From: Nostocoides sp. | GTDB taxonomy: Bacteria > Actinomycetota > Actinomycetes > Actinomycetales > Dermatophilaceae | Direction: 5' to 3' | Assembly (NCBI GenBank): GCA_016716625.1 | Contig: JADJVJ010000001.1 | Coordinates: 1,736,001 to 1,800,000, forward strand | DNA: 64,000 nucleotides | Shown here: one piece after another, positions 54,901 through 63,816 of the stretch | Position numbering within the stretch: position 1 is the stretch's first letter | How the letters are laid out: every line of letters starts with the position of its first letter | The notes under the pieces: generated by a model | What the model was told of the DNA's origin: nothing | What the model saw: the letters and a program-made list of their open reading frames with translations, nothing else | The model's database searches: none | Program-made: the position numbers and the translations under genes

Positions 54901-55312
54901 GGACCTTGGCCTTGATGGCGGACCGGACGGAGGCGTCGATGGCGGTGACGTGCTTGTCGTAAGCGACCTCGGCGGCCGACTTCCCGGTGAGACGTTTCTT
55001 GGTCTTGGCCGGGCTGGTGGCGGCCAGGCCACGCACGTCACCGGTGTACGCAGCCAGGGCGTCGTAGTCGAGCTTGATGACGACGTTGACCATGGCGCCG
55101 TCGGTGCGCCCGAGCAGGGTCTTGTCGGACTGTGCGGCCTTGCCCGAGGCGGACTTGGCCACGTCGACGCGGGAGGCCACCGCCAGCGGCGTCGCGGTGA
55201 ACTTGCCGCGGTCCACGCTGGCCGCCGAGGCCGGGGACACGCTGGCAAAGGCGCCGACGACGGAGAGGGCTCCAACAGCCGCAATCCATCGACGCCGGGA
55301 CGAAGTGTTCAT
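51980..55312 (-). CDS. Secreted subtilisin-like serine protease, S8 family
   Basis: An 1110-residue exported protease. Signal peptide about 1-32 (ending SPASAAS). An inhibitor-like prodomain covers 40-180. The catalytic Asp is D217 (DLDSGVWPEH), the His H295 (DSDGHGTHTT), and the Ser sits in AGTSMSSPNVAGS near 610. A PA domain is inserted between His and Ser (about 440-570). After 690 come Fn3-like beta domains (RTARNISGAPYTYRVE) and a C-terminal beta region near 880-1030. The layout fits large actinobacterial subtilases. The ATG at 55312 is preceded by GGGAG. Substrate not known. Confidence 0.9.
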   Translation of the reverse strand: MNTSSRRRWIAAVGALSVVGAFASVSPASAASVDRGKFTATPLAVASRVDVAKSASGKAAQSDKTLLGRTDGAMVNVVIKLDYDALAAYTGDVRGLAATSPAKTKKRLTGKSAAEVAYDKHVTAIDASVRSAIKAKVPSAKLGRSLKIVYGGIVAKVPARDAAKLLTVAGVAAVQSDTVNQPERLDEAPQFMGANALWKQLGGQKLAGQGVIFADLDSGVWPEHEMLADNGSLGAPPAAPSGLPRACDFGDNPLTPATDVFACNNKLIGGEAFLDTYLANNPTETYTTARDSDGHGTHTTTTAAGNWVKSAKVFGVERGPISGVAPGAWVIEYKVCGAAGCYGSDTAAAVQQAILDGATVLNYSISGGVSPYGDPTELAFLDAYKAGVFVAASAGNSGPTAATVNHLSPWTTTVAASTQRREFQSTLTLTAGADTATFTGASITGGITAPTEVVLAQDIAGYDALCSTALPAGAAEGKIVACRRGVVGRVQKGFNVQQGGAVGMILYNLPLQDIETDNHWLPAVHLADGTDFLAWMTGKTGVQATFTAGVATRVEGNVMAAFSSRGPGGQFLKPDITAPGVQVLAGQTPTPDDVAGGPAGEYYMAIAGTSMSSPNVAGSAILVKSLKSSWGPGEIKSALMTTARQNVRKEDLTTPADPFDFGAGHVDLTKVARAPIVFTATGADMMNLGQDNATAINLNLPSVNLPTMPGSVTVTRTARNISGAPYTYRVETEQRAGQRVTVTPATGTIPAGGSQTFTIIVESRNPVGQYFSAIRWVSSGNVLVRVPVAFEVKQGATSLTSACDPATITVDSTTTCTVTARNNGGAEASASLFSAISGGAKIVSATGATVDATGRSASAGPVTLVGPKDAVPAIGSATDTPAGGFLDLAAFGVAPQPVGDETALNFTVPAFTFGGQTFTRIGVVSNGYLVLGGTNGSTDVSYLPQNLPDPVRPNGVLAPYWSDLDGTGQPGIRATTLTDGVNTWLAIQWDVAIFGDSTPAGKRAMQVWIGLNGTDDISYEFANGTIGATTPAGTGLTVGVENVTGSSGAMISGPPAESYRVTTTPGAPGESVSYTLEVRGLSAGQRTLTTTMTADNVTGTTTVRSNITVN

Positions 55313-55414
55313 GGGTACTCCCATCGCGTGCTGCCGCGGCCAGTCCACGGCACATCAAGCAGGAGTCCTGCCCCTGCCGATGCCGTGACTGTAACCCGCC
55401 CGCGCGCCCTCTGG

Positions 55415-57577
55415 CTAGGGATCCGTTCCCAGGGTGAGGCCGAGTTGCTCGGCTCGGGCGAGGACGGCCTCCGCGTCTCGCTCCATAGTTGCGGCGATGT
55501 CCGCGAGGGTGAGTCCGAGTTCCACGCCGTCCCGGAGATCCTCGTCGTCCTGCTCCGTCCAGCCCTCCCCGTACGTCACTGCCGTGCGGACGCTCGCCGG
55601 GTCGGCCGGTATCGGTGGCCGGCCGGGGTCTGTCGGCGCCGCAGCGGGTATGGCGTCGAGCCGGCGCAGTGCCCCGAGGACGAGTTCGCGGTCGGTCGTC
55701 GGCCAGAACGGGGGAAGCGAGCGCTGCAGAAACCCGGCGTACCGGGCGGTGACCATCCGGGAGTCGAGGAAGGCCACTACTCCGCGGTCCTCGGCGCGGC
55801 GGATGAGCCGTCCGGCCCCCTGGGCGAGCCGCAGCGCCGCGTGGGACGCCGAGACCGCCATAAATCCGTTCCCGCCGCGGGCCGCGATGGCTTCGGTGCG
55901 GGCGGAGGCCAGCGGATCGTCCGGTCTGGGGAAAGGGATCCGGTCGATGAGGACGAGCTGGCAGGAGGGGCCCGGCACGTCGACGCCTTGCCACAGTGAG
56001 AGCGTCCCGAACAGGCACAGGGACTCGGTCGCCGCGAAGTCGCGGACCAGGGTGGCGATCTGGTCCTCTCCCTGGCACCGGATCTCGATGTCGCTGCCCT
56101 GGAGCCGAGTGCGCAGTTCCTCGGTTGCAGCCCGGGCGGCCCGCATCGAGGAGAAGAGTCCCAGCGTGCGGCCCCCGGCGGCCCGGATGAGGGCCTCGAT
56201 CTCGTCCATCGCCTGCGGACTCGCCCCGTCGCGCCCTGGGGCGGGCAGGTGCGCGGCGACATACGCGATTCCCTGCTGGGGGTAGTCGAAGGGGCTGCCG
56301 ACATCGAGGCCGGACCACGGTGGCGCGCCCTCACCGCGCAGCCCGAGGGTGCCGGCGACGGCGTCGAAGGTGCCCCCCAGTTCGAGGGTGGCCGAGGTCA
56401 GGATCACGGTCCGATCGGCGAAGACGTGGTCCCGCACGAGCAGGGCGACGCTCATCGGGGCCACCCGGAGCAGCCGGCCCCGCCGCAGGTCGTCGGCCAC
56501 CCAGACCACGTCGAGGTCGCGCTCCTGCAGGACCCGGTCGGCGTTGTCGAAGACCTCCTCGACCGCGGCCCGGGCGACCTGGGAGCCGGCATCGCCCTCG
56601 CTCTCCCCTCCGCCGAGGTCACCGAGGACGGCGCGCGCGGCGTCCCGGGTGAGGGCGAGGACGGCGGTGAGCTCCTCGGGTAGCGCGGTCAGGCGCCCCT
56701 CGGTGGATGCGGCCAGAGCGGACTCGAGCGGGTCGGCGAGGTCGGCAAGCCGAGCGAGGCCCTCAGAGCGGGAACCCACCGCGCGAACCGCTTGCCGAAT
56801 CATGCCCGGGCTCAGCTCGTCGGTGATCGTCGAGGTGACCCGGTCGACGAGCTCGTGGCCCTCGTCGATGACGAGGACGTCATGTTCGGGCAGCATGAAG
56901 CGCCCCTCGAAGGCGTCGATCGCCATGAACGCGTGATTTGTCACGACGACGTCGACCTCCTTGGCCCGCGCCCGCGCCAGCTCGACGAAGCACTCGCGGA
57001 CCATCGGGCAACGGCTGCCGAGGCACTCGTGAGCCGAGACCGACACCTGCCGCCACGCGCGGTCGGAGACACCCGGGACGAGATGGTCCCGGTCTCCGCT
57101 CTCGGTCTCCTGCGCCCACTGGCGCAGCCGGACGACCTCCCGGCCGAGCCTCCCGGCTCCGGCATCCACCGCGTCCACCGAGAGCAGGCCGTCGGCTGGC
57201 TCGTCGGGATAGCCGCCGGCAAGCTTGTGGACGCAGACGTAGTTGGCCCGGCCCTTGACCAGCGCGAAGGTCGGGGCACTCCCGAGCACAGGTGCCAGGG
57301 CGTCGGCAAGCACGGGCAGGTCACGGTCGACGATCTGGCTCTGCAGGGCAAGCGTCGCCGTCGCCACCACGGCCGGTCGCCCACTGGACATGGCGTGCGC
57401 GAGGGCCGGAACGAGGTAGGCCAACGACTTCCCGGTCCCGGTCCCTGCCTGGACGAGGAGGTGGGTGCCGTTCTCGATCGCCGCCTCGACGGCATACGCC
57501 ATCTGTTCCTGGCCTTTGCGGTGGTCTCCGCCGACGGCGCGCACCGCGGTCGCGAGGAGGTCGGCGAGGTCGGGCAC
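55415..57577 (-). CDS. DinG/XPD-like ATP-dependent DNA helicase
   Basis: A 720-residue superfamily 2 helicase. Walker A QAGTGTGKS (43-51), DEGH near 240, and the later motif VAFLDSR. Cysteines in VCVHKL and ECLGSRCPMVREC can hold the 4Fe-4S cluster of the XPD/DinG family. Such enzymes unwind R-loops and damaged forks. The C-terminal 60 residues, GVELGLTLADIAATMERD, are an acidic extra segment. The GTG at 57577 starts VPDLADLLATAV. Divergent from fhs with 74 bases between starts. Confidence 0.88.
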   Translation of the reverse strand: MPDLADLLATAVRAVGGDHRKGQEQMAYAVEAAIENGTHLLVQAGTGTGKSLAYLVPALAHAMSSGRPAVVATATLALQSQIVDRDLPVLADALAPVLGSAPTFALVKGRANYVCVHKLAGGYPDEPADGLLSVDAVDAGAGRLGREVVRLRQWAQETESGDRDHLVPGVSDRAWRQVSVSAHECLGSRCPMVRECFVELARARAKEVDVVVTNHAFMAIDAFEGRFMLPEHDVLVIDEGHELVDRVTSTITDELSPGMIRQAVRAVGSRSEGLARLADLADPLESALAASTEGRLTALPEELTAVLALTRDAARAVLGDLGGGESEGDAGSQVARAAVEEVFDNADRVLQERDLDVVWVADDLRRGRLLRVAPMSVALLVRDHVFADRTVILTSATLELGGTFDAVAGTLGLRGEGAPPWSGLDVGSPFDYPQQGIAYVAAHLPAPGRDGASPQAMDEIEALIRAAGGRTLGLFSSMRAARAATEELRTRLQGSDIEIRCQGEDQIATLVRDFAATESLCLFGTLSLWQGVDVPGPSCQLVLIDRIPFPRPDDPLASARTEAIAARGGNGFMAVSASHAALRLAQGAGRLIRRAEDRGVVAFLDSRMVTARYAGFLQRSLPPFWPTTDRELVLGALRRLDAIPAAAPTDPGRPPIPADPASVRTAVTYGEGWTEQDDEDLRDGVELGLTLADIAATMERDAEAVLARAEQLGLTLGTDP

Positions 57578-57651
57578 GCAGCCAGAATAGGCGTCCAAGA
57601 TGTTGCGTATGACGCCTCGCGTTGCGCCCTGCGCTATGCCAGGATGTCGGC

Positions 57652-59361
57652 GTGAGCGATGCAACGACGCAGCCCCAGACCCCCGTACCGGCCGACATCG
57701 AGATCGCCGAGGCCGCCACGCTTCAGCCGATCCTCGAACTCGCTCACGAGCGTCTCGGTATCGAACCGGCCGCCGTGTCGCCGTACGGACACACCAAGGC
57801 CAAGATCTCCCTCGATTACGTCCGCTCCCTCGCCGACCGCGAGGACGGCACGCTCATCCTCGTCACCGCGATCTCCCCCACCCCGGCCGGTGAAGGCAAG
57901 ACGACGACCTCGGTCGGGCTCGCCGATGCCCTCTCCCGGCTCGGCAAGCGCACCGTCGTCGCTCTCCGCGAGCCCTCGATGGGCCCGGTCTTCGGGATCA
58001 AGGGCGGCGCGGCCGGAGGTGGGTACTCGCAGGTGGTGCCGATGACCGACATCAACCTCAACTTTACCGGGGATTTCGCCTCGATCGCCGCTGCCAACAA
58101 CCTCCTCGCGGCCCTCATCGACAACCACATCCACCACGGCAACGCCCTCGGCATCGACCCGCGGACGATCACCTGGAAGCGGGTCGTGGACCTCAACGAC
58201 CGCGCGCTGCGCGACATCGTCGTCGCCCTCGGTGGGGTCGCCAACGGGTTCCCCCGAGAGGACGGCTTCGACATCGTCGTGGCCTCGGAAGTGATGGCGA
58301 TCTTCTGCCTGTCCGAATCCCTGGCGGACCTGCGCAAGCGCCTCGGTGACATCGTCATCGGCTACACCCGCGACAAGCGCCCGGTCACCGCCCGCGACCT
58401 CAAGGCCGACGCCGCGATGACCGTCATCCTGCGGGACGCACTCGCGCCCAACCTCGTCCAGACCCTCGAACACACCCCGGCGATGATCCACGGCGGGCCG
58501 TTCGCCAACATCGCCCACGGCTGCAACTCGGTCATGGCCACCCGTACCGCGCTCAAACTTGCCGACTATGTCGTCACCGAGGCCGGCTTCGGCGCCGACC
58601 TCGGTGCCGAGAAGTTCATCGACATCAAGTGCCGTACTTCAGGGTTGCGGCCGTCGGCGGTCGTCGTCGTCGCTACCGTGCGCGCCCTGAAATATCACGG
58701 TGGTCGGGCCGTGGCCGACCTCAAGACCGAAGACCTGGCCGCCCTCGAGGTGGGGATGGACAACCTGCGCCGTCACCTGAGCAATGTCCGCGACGTCTAC
58801 GGCCTGCCGCCGGTGGTCGCCATCAACCGCTTCCCCAGCGACACCGACGCCGAGGTCGCCCGACTCATCGAACTCGTCGAGGGCGACGGCTTCACGGCAT
58901 ACGAGGCCACGCACTTCGGCCAGGGCGGCGCCGGAGCGCAGGCCCTTGCCCGCGGTGTGCTTGCCGCGATCGAGGAGTCGGCGGGCCAGATGCAGTTCGT
59001 CTACCCCGACGAGATGTCGCTGGCCGAGAAGGCCAACGCCATCGCGACCCGGGTCTACGGCGCAGACCGGGTGACCTTCGACAGCAAGGCAGCCCGCAAA
59101 CTCGAGCAGATCGAGGCCGAGGGCTACGGTCACCTGCCGGTCTGTATGGCGAAGACCCAGTCCTCCTTCTCCACGGACCCGACCAAGCGGGGCGCCCCCT
59201 CGGGCCACACGGTCAACGTTCGCGAGGTCCGACTCGCCGCGGGCGCAGGGTTCGTCGTCATGGTGACCGGGGACATCATGACCATGCCCGGCCTGCCCAA
59301 GGTGCCGGCCTCGGACACCATCGAGATCGACGACGAGGGCCGGATCACCGGACTCAGCTGA
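57652..59361 (+). CDS. fhs: Formate-tetrahydrofolate ligase
   Basis: Makes 10-formyl-tetrahydrofolate from formate, THF and ATP, feeding one-carbon metabolism. The 569-residue protein has the P-loop PTPAGEGKTT (76-85), LREPSMGPVFGIKGGAAGGG, PMTDINLNFTGDF, and GFGADLGAEKFIDIKCR (cut where longer). The GTG at 57652 lies 6 bases after CAGGAT, a weak -10-like box. It converges with the next gene with 8 bases overlap. Confidence 0.94.
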   Translation: MSDATTQPQTPVPADIEIAEAATLQPILELAHERLGIEPAAVSPYGHTKAKISLDYVRSLADREDGTLILVTAISPTPAGEGKTTTSVGLADALSRLGKRTVVALREPSMGPVFGIKGGAAGGGYSQVVPMTDINLNFTGDFASIAAANNLLAALIDNHIHHGNALGIDPRTITWKRVVDLNDRALRDIVVALGGVANGFPREDGFDIVVASEVMAIFCLSESLADLRKRLGDIVIGYTRDKRPVTARDLKADAAMTVILRDALAPNLVQTLEHTPAMIHGGPFANIAHGCNSVMATRTALKLADYVVTEAGFGADLGAEKFIDIKCRTSGLRPSAVVVVATVRALKYHGGRAVADLKTEDLAALEVGMDNLRRHLSNVRDVYGLPPVVAINRFPSDTDAEVARLIELVEGDGFTAYEATHFGQGGAGAQALARGVLAAIEESAGQMQFVYPDEMSLAEKANAIATRVYGADRVTFDSKAARKLEQIEAEGYGHLPVCMAKTQSSFSTDPTKRGAPSGHTVNVREVRLAAGAGFVVMVTGDIMTMPGLPKVPASDTIEIDDEGRITGLS

Positions 59362-59968
59362 GCAGGCTCGCGAGCACTCCGATCACGGCGATGGCGACGA
59401 CGATGAACGCCATCGCGGCCAACCCCGGGCGCGCCAACGAGGTGGGCACCAGGCCGGGATGGCGAGCTGCGATGTCGGAGGCCGACCCACCCGGGTCCAC
59501 CTCGAGCGCGACGCCCTCGGCCACACAACGCGCGACGATCGCGTCGAGGTCGGCCGGTTCCCAGTCGATGGAGCGCCCGAAGTAGATCCGCCGTCCCGCC
59601 TCGCCGACGACCCCCACGAACCGGGGCGATATGAGTCGTCCGGTCGCGACGATCGCCTCCGAGGAGATGACCCGAGTGACCTCGGACCACGCGGCGCGTC
59701 GACGGCCGGCGAGGCTGCGCGCCGAGATGCCCTCAGGGCCCAGGGTGACCCTCGGGACCGCCACGATCACGGTGAAGAGGACCGCGAGGATGCCGATCTT
59801 CACCGCGGCCCCGATAAGCCCTGCGACGAGGTCACCCTTGAGGACATCCTTGACGGCGAACCACACGATGAGCACGAGCAGCGGCCAGCCCGAGGTGACC
59901 AGGGCCCGGCCGAGGCGTCGCCAGGCGGGTCGCAGGGTGAGGGTGCTCATCCGGTCATTGTCGTCCAT
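59354..59968 (-). CDS. Membrane protein with PH-like middle domain
   Basis: A 204-residue protein with two N-terminal membrane helices (about 24-45, 52-75), a central beta region beginning RVTLGPEGISARSLAGRR, like bacterial PH domains, and a C-terminal helix (about 186-203). Function unknown. The ATG at 59968 is preceded by AAGGAGACTTG, a good ribosome binding site. That site is within one arm of a hairpin in the leader. Confidence 0.68.
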   Translation of the reverse strand: MDDNDRMSTLTLRPAWRRLGRALVTSGWPLLVLIVWFAVKDVLKGDLVAGLIGAAVKIGILAVLFTVIVAVPRVTLGPEGISARSLAGRRRAAWSEVTRVISSEAIVATGRLISPRFVGVVGEAGRRIYFGRSIDWEPADLDAIVARCVAEGVALEVDPGGSASDIAARHPGLVPTSLARPGLAAMAFIVVAIAVIGVLASLLS

Positions 59969-59971
59969 CAA

Positions 59972-60010
59972 GTCTCCTTCAACGAGCGCGCAACGCGCTC
60001 ACAAGGAGAC
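59972..60010. promoter_or_regulatory. Two-part hairpin containing a ribosome binding site
   Basis: Outer arms GTCTCCTT (59972-59979) and AAGGAGAC (60003-60010) enclose a second stem, GAGCGCG (59984-59990) with CGCGCTC (59994-60000). On the minus-strand mRNA the outer arm is the AAGGAGAC Shine-Dalgarno of the membrane protein, so folding would hide it. Confidence 0.65.
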
Positions 60011-60078
60011 CCCCTGCCCGGCCAGCCACCCCTAACGTCGAGAACGTCCCCATCCATCGACCACCACACGGAGTCACC

Positions 60079-60522
60079 ATGTCCCGCCTCACCTCGCGCT
60101 CGCTCACCGTTCTCGCCGCAGCCACCGTCGCGAGCGCCCTCGCCGCCCCGGCCCAGGCCGTACCGTCCTACAGCTTCTCCTGCACTGGGATCATCAGCCG
60201 GGACTACACGCGGCAGACCGTCACGGGGACGATCGCCGGGGTCGGGCCGACGAACACCACGGTCCTCGACTACCGGGGAGAAGCCCAGGTCGCCGCGGCC
60301 TCCCCCACCCGGACGAATGCGTGGTGGGGTGGCTACTACGTCACGACCTACGCGATGAACCAATGGCGCGTCGGCCGAGACGTCAACAACACCGTCTACC
60401 ACGTCATGCTCCCGAACACCCGGCCGGGCGCAGCGTTCAACGCCATCTTGGTCAGCGAGTTCGGCGGGGCCGGAGGACCCCAGGGCAACTGGCAGAACGA
60501 CATGACCTGCACGGCCTGGTAG
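60079..60522 (+). CDS. Small secreted protein of unknown function
   Basis: A 147-residue protein with a signal peptide (1-27, ending PAQAVPS). The mature part, about 118 residues, has two cysteines (SFSCTGI near 35 and MTCTAW at the end) likely forming a disulfide, and is rich in Tyr, Asn and Thr, suggesting a beta sandwich. No family recognised. CGGAG lies 6 bases before the ATG; TAACGT near 60032 may be a -10 box. Confidence 0.7.
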   Translation: MSRLTSRSLTVLAAATVASALAAPAQAVPSYSFSCTGIISRDYTRQTVTGTIAGVGPTNTTVLDYRGEAQVAAASPTRTNAWWGGYYVTTYAMNQWRVGRDVNNTVYHVMLPNTRPGAAFNAILVSEFGGAGGPQGNWQNDMTCTAW

Positions 60523-60544
60523 GACGCCGCCGCGGCGGTGACGG

Positions 60545-63205
60545 TCACTCGCCGCCCCGGCTGCAGATGAGGTGCGCGACGAGGGCGGTCCACCCGGTCT
60601 GGTGGGAGGCCCCGCAGCCACGACCGGTGTCCCCGTGGAAGAACTCGGCGAACGTCGGATGAACGTCCCAGAGAGGTCCGCTCGGATGATCGCGCGGGGT
60701 TCCTGGACGCCGTCCATCCGGGCCCGGCCGGAAGAGTGCGATGAGCCGGTCCTCGATACGAGTCGCCGCGTGGGTCAAGGGAACCCGAGTCGCCGACCCG
60801 GTCGGCCATTCGACGAGGACGTCGTGCCCGGCGCTGGTGGCATAGGTCCGCAGGGCATCGATGAGCAGGACGTTGACGGGGAACCACACCGGACCACGCC
60901 AGTTGGAGTTACCGCCGAAAAGCCCGCTCGAGGACTCCCCCGGGTCGTACGCGATCGGCATGGCGACACCCCCGACATCGAGGACGATCCCCGCGCGATA
61001 GGCCGCCGACAACGAGCGAATCCCAAACGGCGACAGGAACTCGTCCTCGTCGAAGAGCCGGCTCAGCAGCCGCCGCCAGCGCTCTCGGGTCACCGGGGAG
61101 AGGGCTGATGATCGACCCTCGGCGGTCTCGGTCTGGAGGAGCGAATCGGTGAGTTCCGGGCGGCGGCGTTGCAGCCACCGCAGCCGCGCGGTGAAGTCGC
61201 TGAGTTCCTCGAAGGCCCACGACGGCACTTCCGCGACAGCGATGAGCGGCAGGAGCCCGACCAGCGAGCGCACTCGGACCGGCTCGGCATGTCCGTCGGG
61301 TCCCACGAGCACGTCGTAGAAGAAGCCGTCGGCCTCGTCCCAGAGCGAGACACCGTCGGTCCCGAAGGTCTCCATCGCCTCGGCGATGGAGAAGAAGTGC
61401 TCGAGGAACGTCGTGGCGAGTCCGTCCCAGGAACGGTCACGGCGGCTCAGCTCGAGGGCGATCCGGAGCATCGCCAGCGACATGAACGCCATCCACGAGG
61501 TCGCGTCCGACTGCTCCAGCCGCCATCCCGCCGGGACATCCCGGGAGCGATCGAACACGGAGATGTTGTCCATCCCCAGGAAGCCGCCCTCGAAGAGGTT
61601 CGAGCCGTCGGAGTCCTTGCGGTTGAGCCACCACGAGAAGTTCATGACGAGCTTGGTGAAGATCCGCACGAGGAACTCGCGGTCCTGCCGTCCATCGAGG
61701 AGATAGACATGCCAGGCGGCCCACGCGTGGACCGGCGGGTTGACATCGGAGAACGCCCACTCGTAGGCGGGCAGTTGCCCACTCGGGTGTTGCGCCCACT
61801 CGCGGCACATAAGCAGGAGCTGGTTCTTGGCAAAGGCGGGGTCGATGTGAGCGAGCGCGACGCAGTGGAAGGCCAGATCCCAGGAGGCGAACCAGGGGTA
61901 CTCCCACTCATCCGGCATGGAGATGACGTCGGCAAGCGAAAGGTGAGTCCAGGACGTATTGCGCCCGAACGGTTCTCGGGCCAGCCGCTGCTCCGGTGGC
62001 GGTGGGGAAGCCGGGTCGCCAGCGAGCCATTCGGCGACCGAGGACCGATAGAGCTGCTTGCCCCACAACAGTCCGGCGAACGCCCGGCGGGCGATATCCC
62101 GGTCCGGCGGTGCCGTCGACGTCGGGATGACCGAGGCGTAAAACTCGTCTGCCTCCCGGCGGCGATCGGCGATGACCGCGCCGAACCCGCGTCCGAACGG
62201 CCGCTCGAGCTGCCGGTCATCGCGCAGCCGGAGCCGCACCGTCACCTTCTCGCCAGGGGGAATGTTCTCGAAGCGATAGACGAACGCCGCCTTGGTCCCC
62301 ACCCCCTCGGGGTTGATCCCGGAGCGGTCACCGTGGATGACCGCACTATTCACCCCGTCCTTGGGGTATGCCGTGCGGCTGGGTCCCGAGTTCGATCCAA
62401 AGACCTCCTCGACATGGGTCTCGTTGTCGCAGAGCAGAATCTCTGGAGCCCCTTCGGCGTGGACGAGGTAACGGCCCAACCAGGCGTGCTCGGCCTCGAC
62501 GACTCTGGTTCCCGCGGCAGTGGTCTCGCTTGCGGGAAGCAGGCGCAGCCGCGGAACCCGCGGATCCCGGCCCCACGCCCAGGTGTTGCGGAACCACACC
62601 TGTGGCACCAGATCCAACGCGGCAGGGTCCGGTCCGTGGTTGGTGGCCTCGATGACGATGCAGATGTCGTCCGGGGCCGCCTTGGCGTGGGTGGTCACGA
62701 TATCGAAGAACCGGTCGCCCTCGAGGACCCCAGTGTCCGTGAGTTGGAACTCGGAGTCGGCGTGGGTGCGCCGGCCGTTCTCAGCGACGAGCACGTCATA
62801 CGGGTAGCGCGCCTGGGGGTACCGGTAGAGGTACTGCGCCCACGAGTGCGTCGGAGTGGCGTCGAGCGCCCACCAATACTCCTTGGCGTCCTCGCCGTGA
62901 TTGCCCTGCGGGTTGGTGAGGCCGAAGAGCCGTTCCTTGAGCCGGTCGTCGTGCCGATTCCACGCCGCCACGGCGACGTTGAGGAAGCCGTAGCGGTCGG
63001 TGAGCCCGGCGATGCCGTCCTCGCCCCAGCGATAGGCGCGAGCGTGACTGTGGTCGAAGGGGAAGAACCCCCAGGCGTCACCATCGGCCGAATAGTCCTC
63101 GCGCACCGTGCCCCACTGCCGCGCCGACAGATACGGCCCCCAGAGCCGCCACGGGTCGTCATCGCCGGGCGACTGTCCCAGCCGGTCGTGCTCATCGGTC
63201 GGCAT
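60545..63205 (-). CDS. Glycoside hydrolase, GH63-like glucosidase
   Basis: An 886-residue cytoplasmic enzyme without signal peptide. The (alpha/alpha)6 barrel region carries EYPWFASWDLAFHCVALAHI with the presumed catalytic Asp, FLGMDNISVFDRS and NWRGPVWFPVNVLLI. The C-terminal FAEFFHGDTGRGCGASHQTGW (in parts: FFHGDTGRG, HQTGWTAL) holds the presumed base Glu/His. It matches the family of GH63/mannosylglycerate hydrolase-like bacterial proteins. A beta domain spans 1-330. Substrate probably an alpha-glucoside or glucosylglycerate, not provable. It lies between two small secreted-protein genes. Confidence 0.83.
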   Translation of the reverse strand: MPTDEHDRLGQSPGDDDPWRLWGPYLSARQWGTVREDYSADGDAWGFFPFDHSHARAYRWGEDGIAGLTDRYGFLNVAVAAWNRHDDRLKERLFGLTNPQGNHGEDAKEYWWALDATPTHSWAQYLYRYPQARYPYDVLVAENGRRTHADSEFQLTDTGVLEGDRFFDIVTTHAKAAPDDICIVIEATNHGPDPAALDLVPQVWFRNTWAWGRDPRVPRLRLLPASETTAAGTRVVEAEHAWLGRYLVHAEGAPEILLCDNETHVEEVFGSNSGPSRTAYPKDGVNSAVIHGDRSGINPEGVGTKAAFVYRFENIPPGEKVTVRLRLRDDRQLERPFGRGFGAVIADRRREADEFYASVIPTSTAPPDRDIARRAFAGLLWGKQLYRSSVAEWLAGDPASPPPPEQRLAREPFGRNTSWTHLSLADVISMPDEWEYPWFASWDLAFHCVALAHIDPAFAKNQLLLMCREWAQHPSGQLPAYEWAFSDVNPPVHAWAAWHVYLLDGRQDREFLVRIFTKLVMNFSWWLNRKDSDGSNLFEGGFLGMDNISVFDRSRDVPAGWRLEQSDATSWMAFMSLAMLRIALELSRRDRSWDGLATTFLEHFFSIAEAMETFGTDGVSLWDEADGFFYDVLVGPDGHAEPVRVRSLVGLLPLIAVAEVPSWAFEELSDFTARLRWLQRRRPELTDSLLQTETAEGRSSALSPVTRERWRRLLSRLFDEDEFLSPFGIRSLSAAYRAGIVLDVGGVAMPIAYDPGESSSGLFGGNSNWRGPVWFPVNVLLIDALRTYATSAGHDVLVEWPTGSATRVPLTHAATRIEDRLIALFRPGPDGRRPGTPRDHPSGPLWDVHPTFAEFFHGDTGRGCGASHQTGWTALVAHLICSRGGE

Positions 63206-63244
63206 GGGCCGACTCTACGGTCGCCGCGGACGACGTGCTCAGGC

Positions 63245-63760
63245 CTACTTCTGCTGGGGGGTGGCCGAGAGGTTGATCACGCGGTAGGCCGTGCCCGGGG
63301 CAGGGGCGTTCTCGGCCGTCATCTTCTCCGGCTGCACAATGAGGTAGAGGTCGTCGCCCTTCACGGTGTAACGGCACTCGACGGTGACATCTCCGACGAG
63401 CTCGCAGCCGAAGAACTGGTAGGCAGATCGTTGCGTGACGCTCAGTGACGCAGCGAGAGCCTTCTCCCCCGCGGTCAGTGGGCGGGTCTCGAACCCAGCG
63501 ACGTAGTTGAGGAAGTGGCAGGGGGCCGCCTCGACATTCTGTGCCGGGCACGAGTTCGGAGCATTGGTCGGCGGTGGTGTCGGGGAGGCAACCGCAGAGC
63601 CGCTCGCCGACCCGCTCACCGAGGGCGAGACGGGAGCCGCGGCGGTGGCCGTGGTGGTCACCGTCACGGTCACGCTCGGCGAGGACCCCCCGGCGTTACA
63701 GCCCGCGAGGGTTGCGACCAGCGCCAGTGAGGTGAGGACACGGTGGGATGCGGTCACCAT
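63245..63760 (-). CDS. Putative lipoprotein of unknown function
   Basis: A 171-residue protein. The signal ends with lipobox LAGC (C about 20), followed by a Ser/Thr/Ala/Pro-rich linker (25-70, SPSVTVTVTTTATAAAP), then a small C-terminal domain of about 95 residues with several cysteines (SCPAQ, APCHF, FGCELV, VECRYT) likely paired. No family recognised. I chose the ATG at 63760 because it puts the lipobox at normal distance. Confidence 0.7.
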   Translation of the reverse strand: MVTASHRVLTSLALVATLAGCNAGGSSPSVTVTVTTTATAAAPVSPSVSGSASGSAVASPTPPPTNAPNSCPAQNVEAAPCHFLNYVAGFETRPLTAGEKALAASLSVTQRSAYQFFGCELVGDVTVECRYTVKGDDLYLIVQPEKMTAENAPAPGTAYRVINLSATPQQK

Positions 63761-63816
63761 GCCCGCCAGGGTCCCACACCTGGGGCGCACCATGCCGAAC
63801 CTAGGATGGGTGAACC

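Noticed and set aside
53243..55999. A 918-codon open frame on the plus strand
   Set aside because: It is antisense to the subtilase and the helicase, whose catalytic motifs are clear; no protein family motif is seen. High GC keeps antisense frames open.
61169..63448. A 759-codon open frame on the plus strand
   Set aside because: Antisense shadow of the GH63-like gene, with no recognisable domains and an Arg/Glu/Gly-rich composition.
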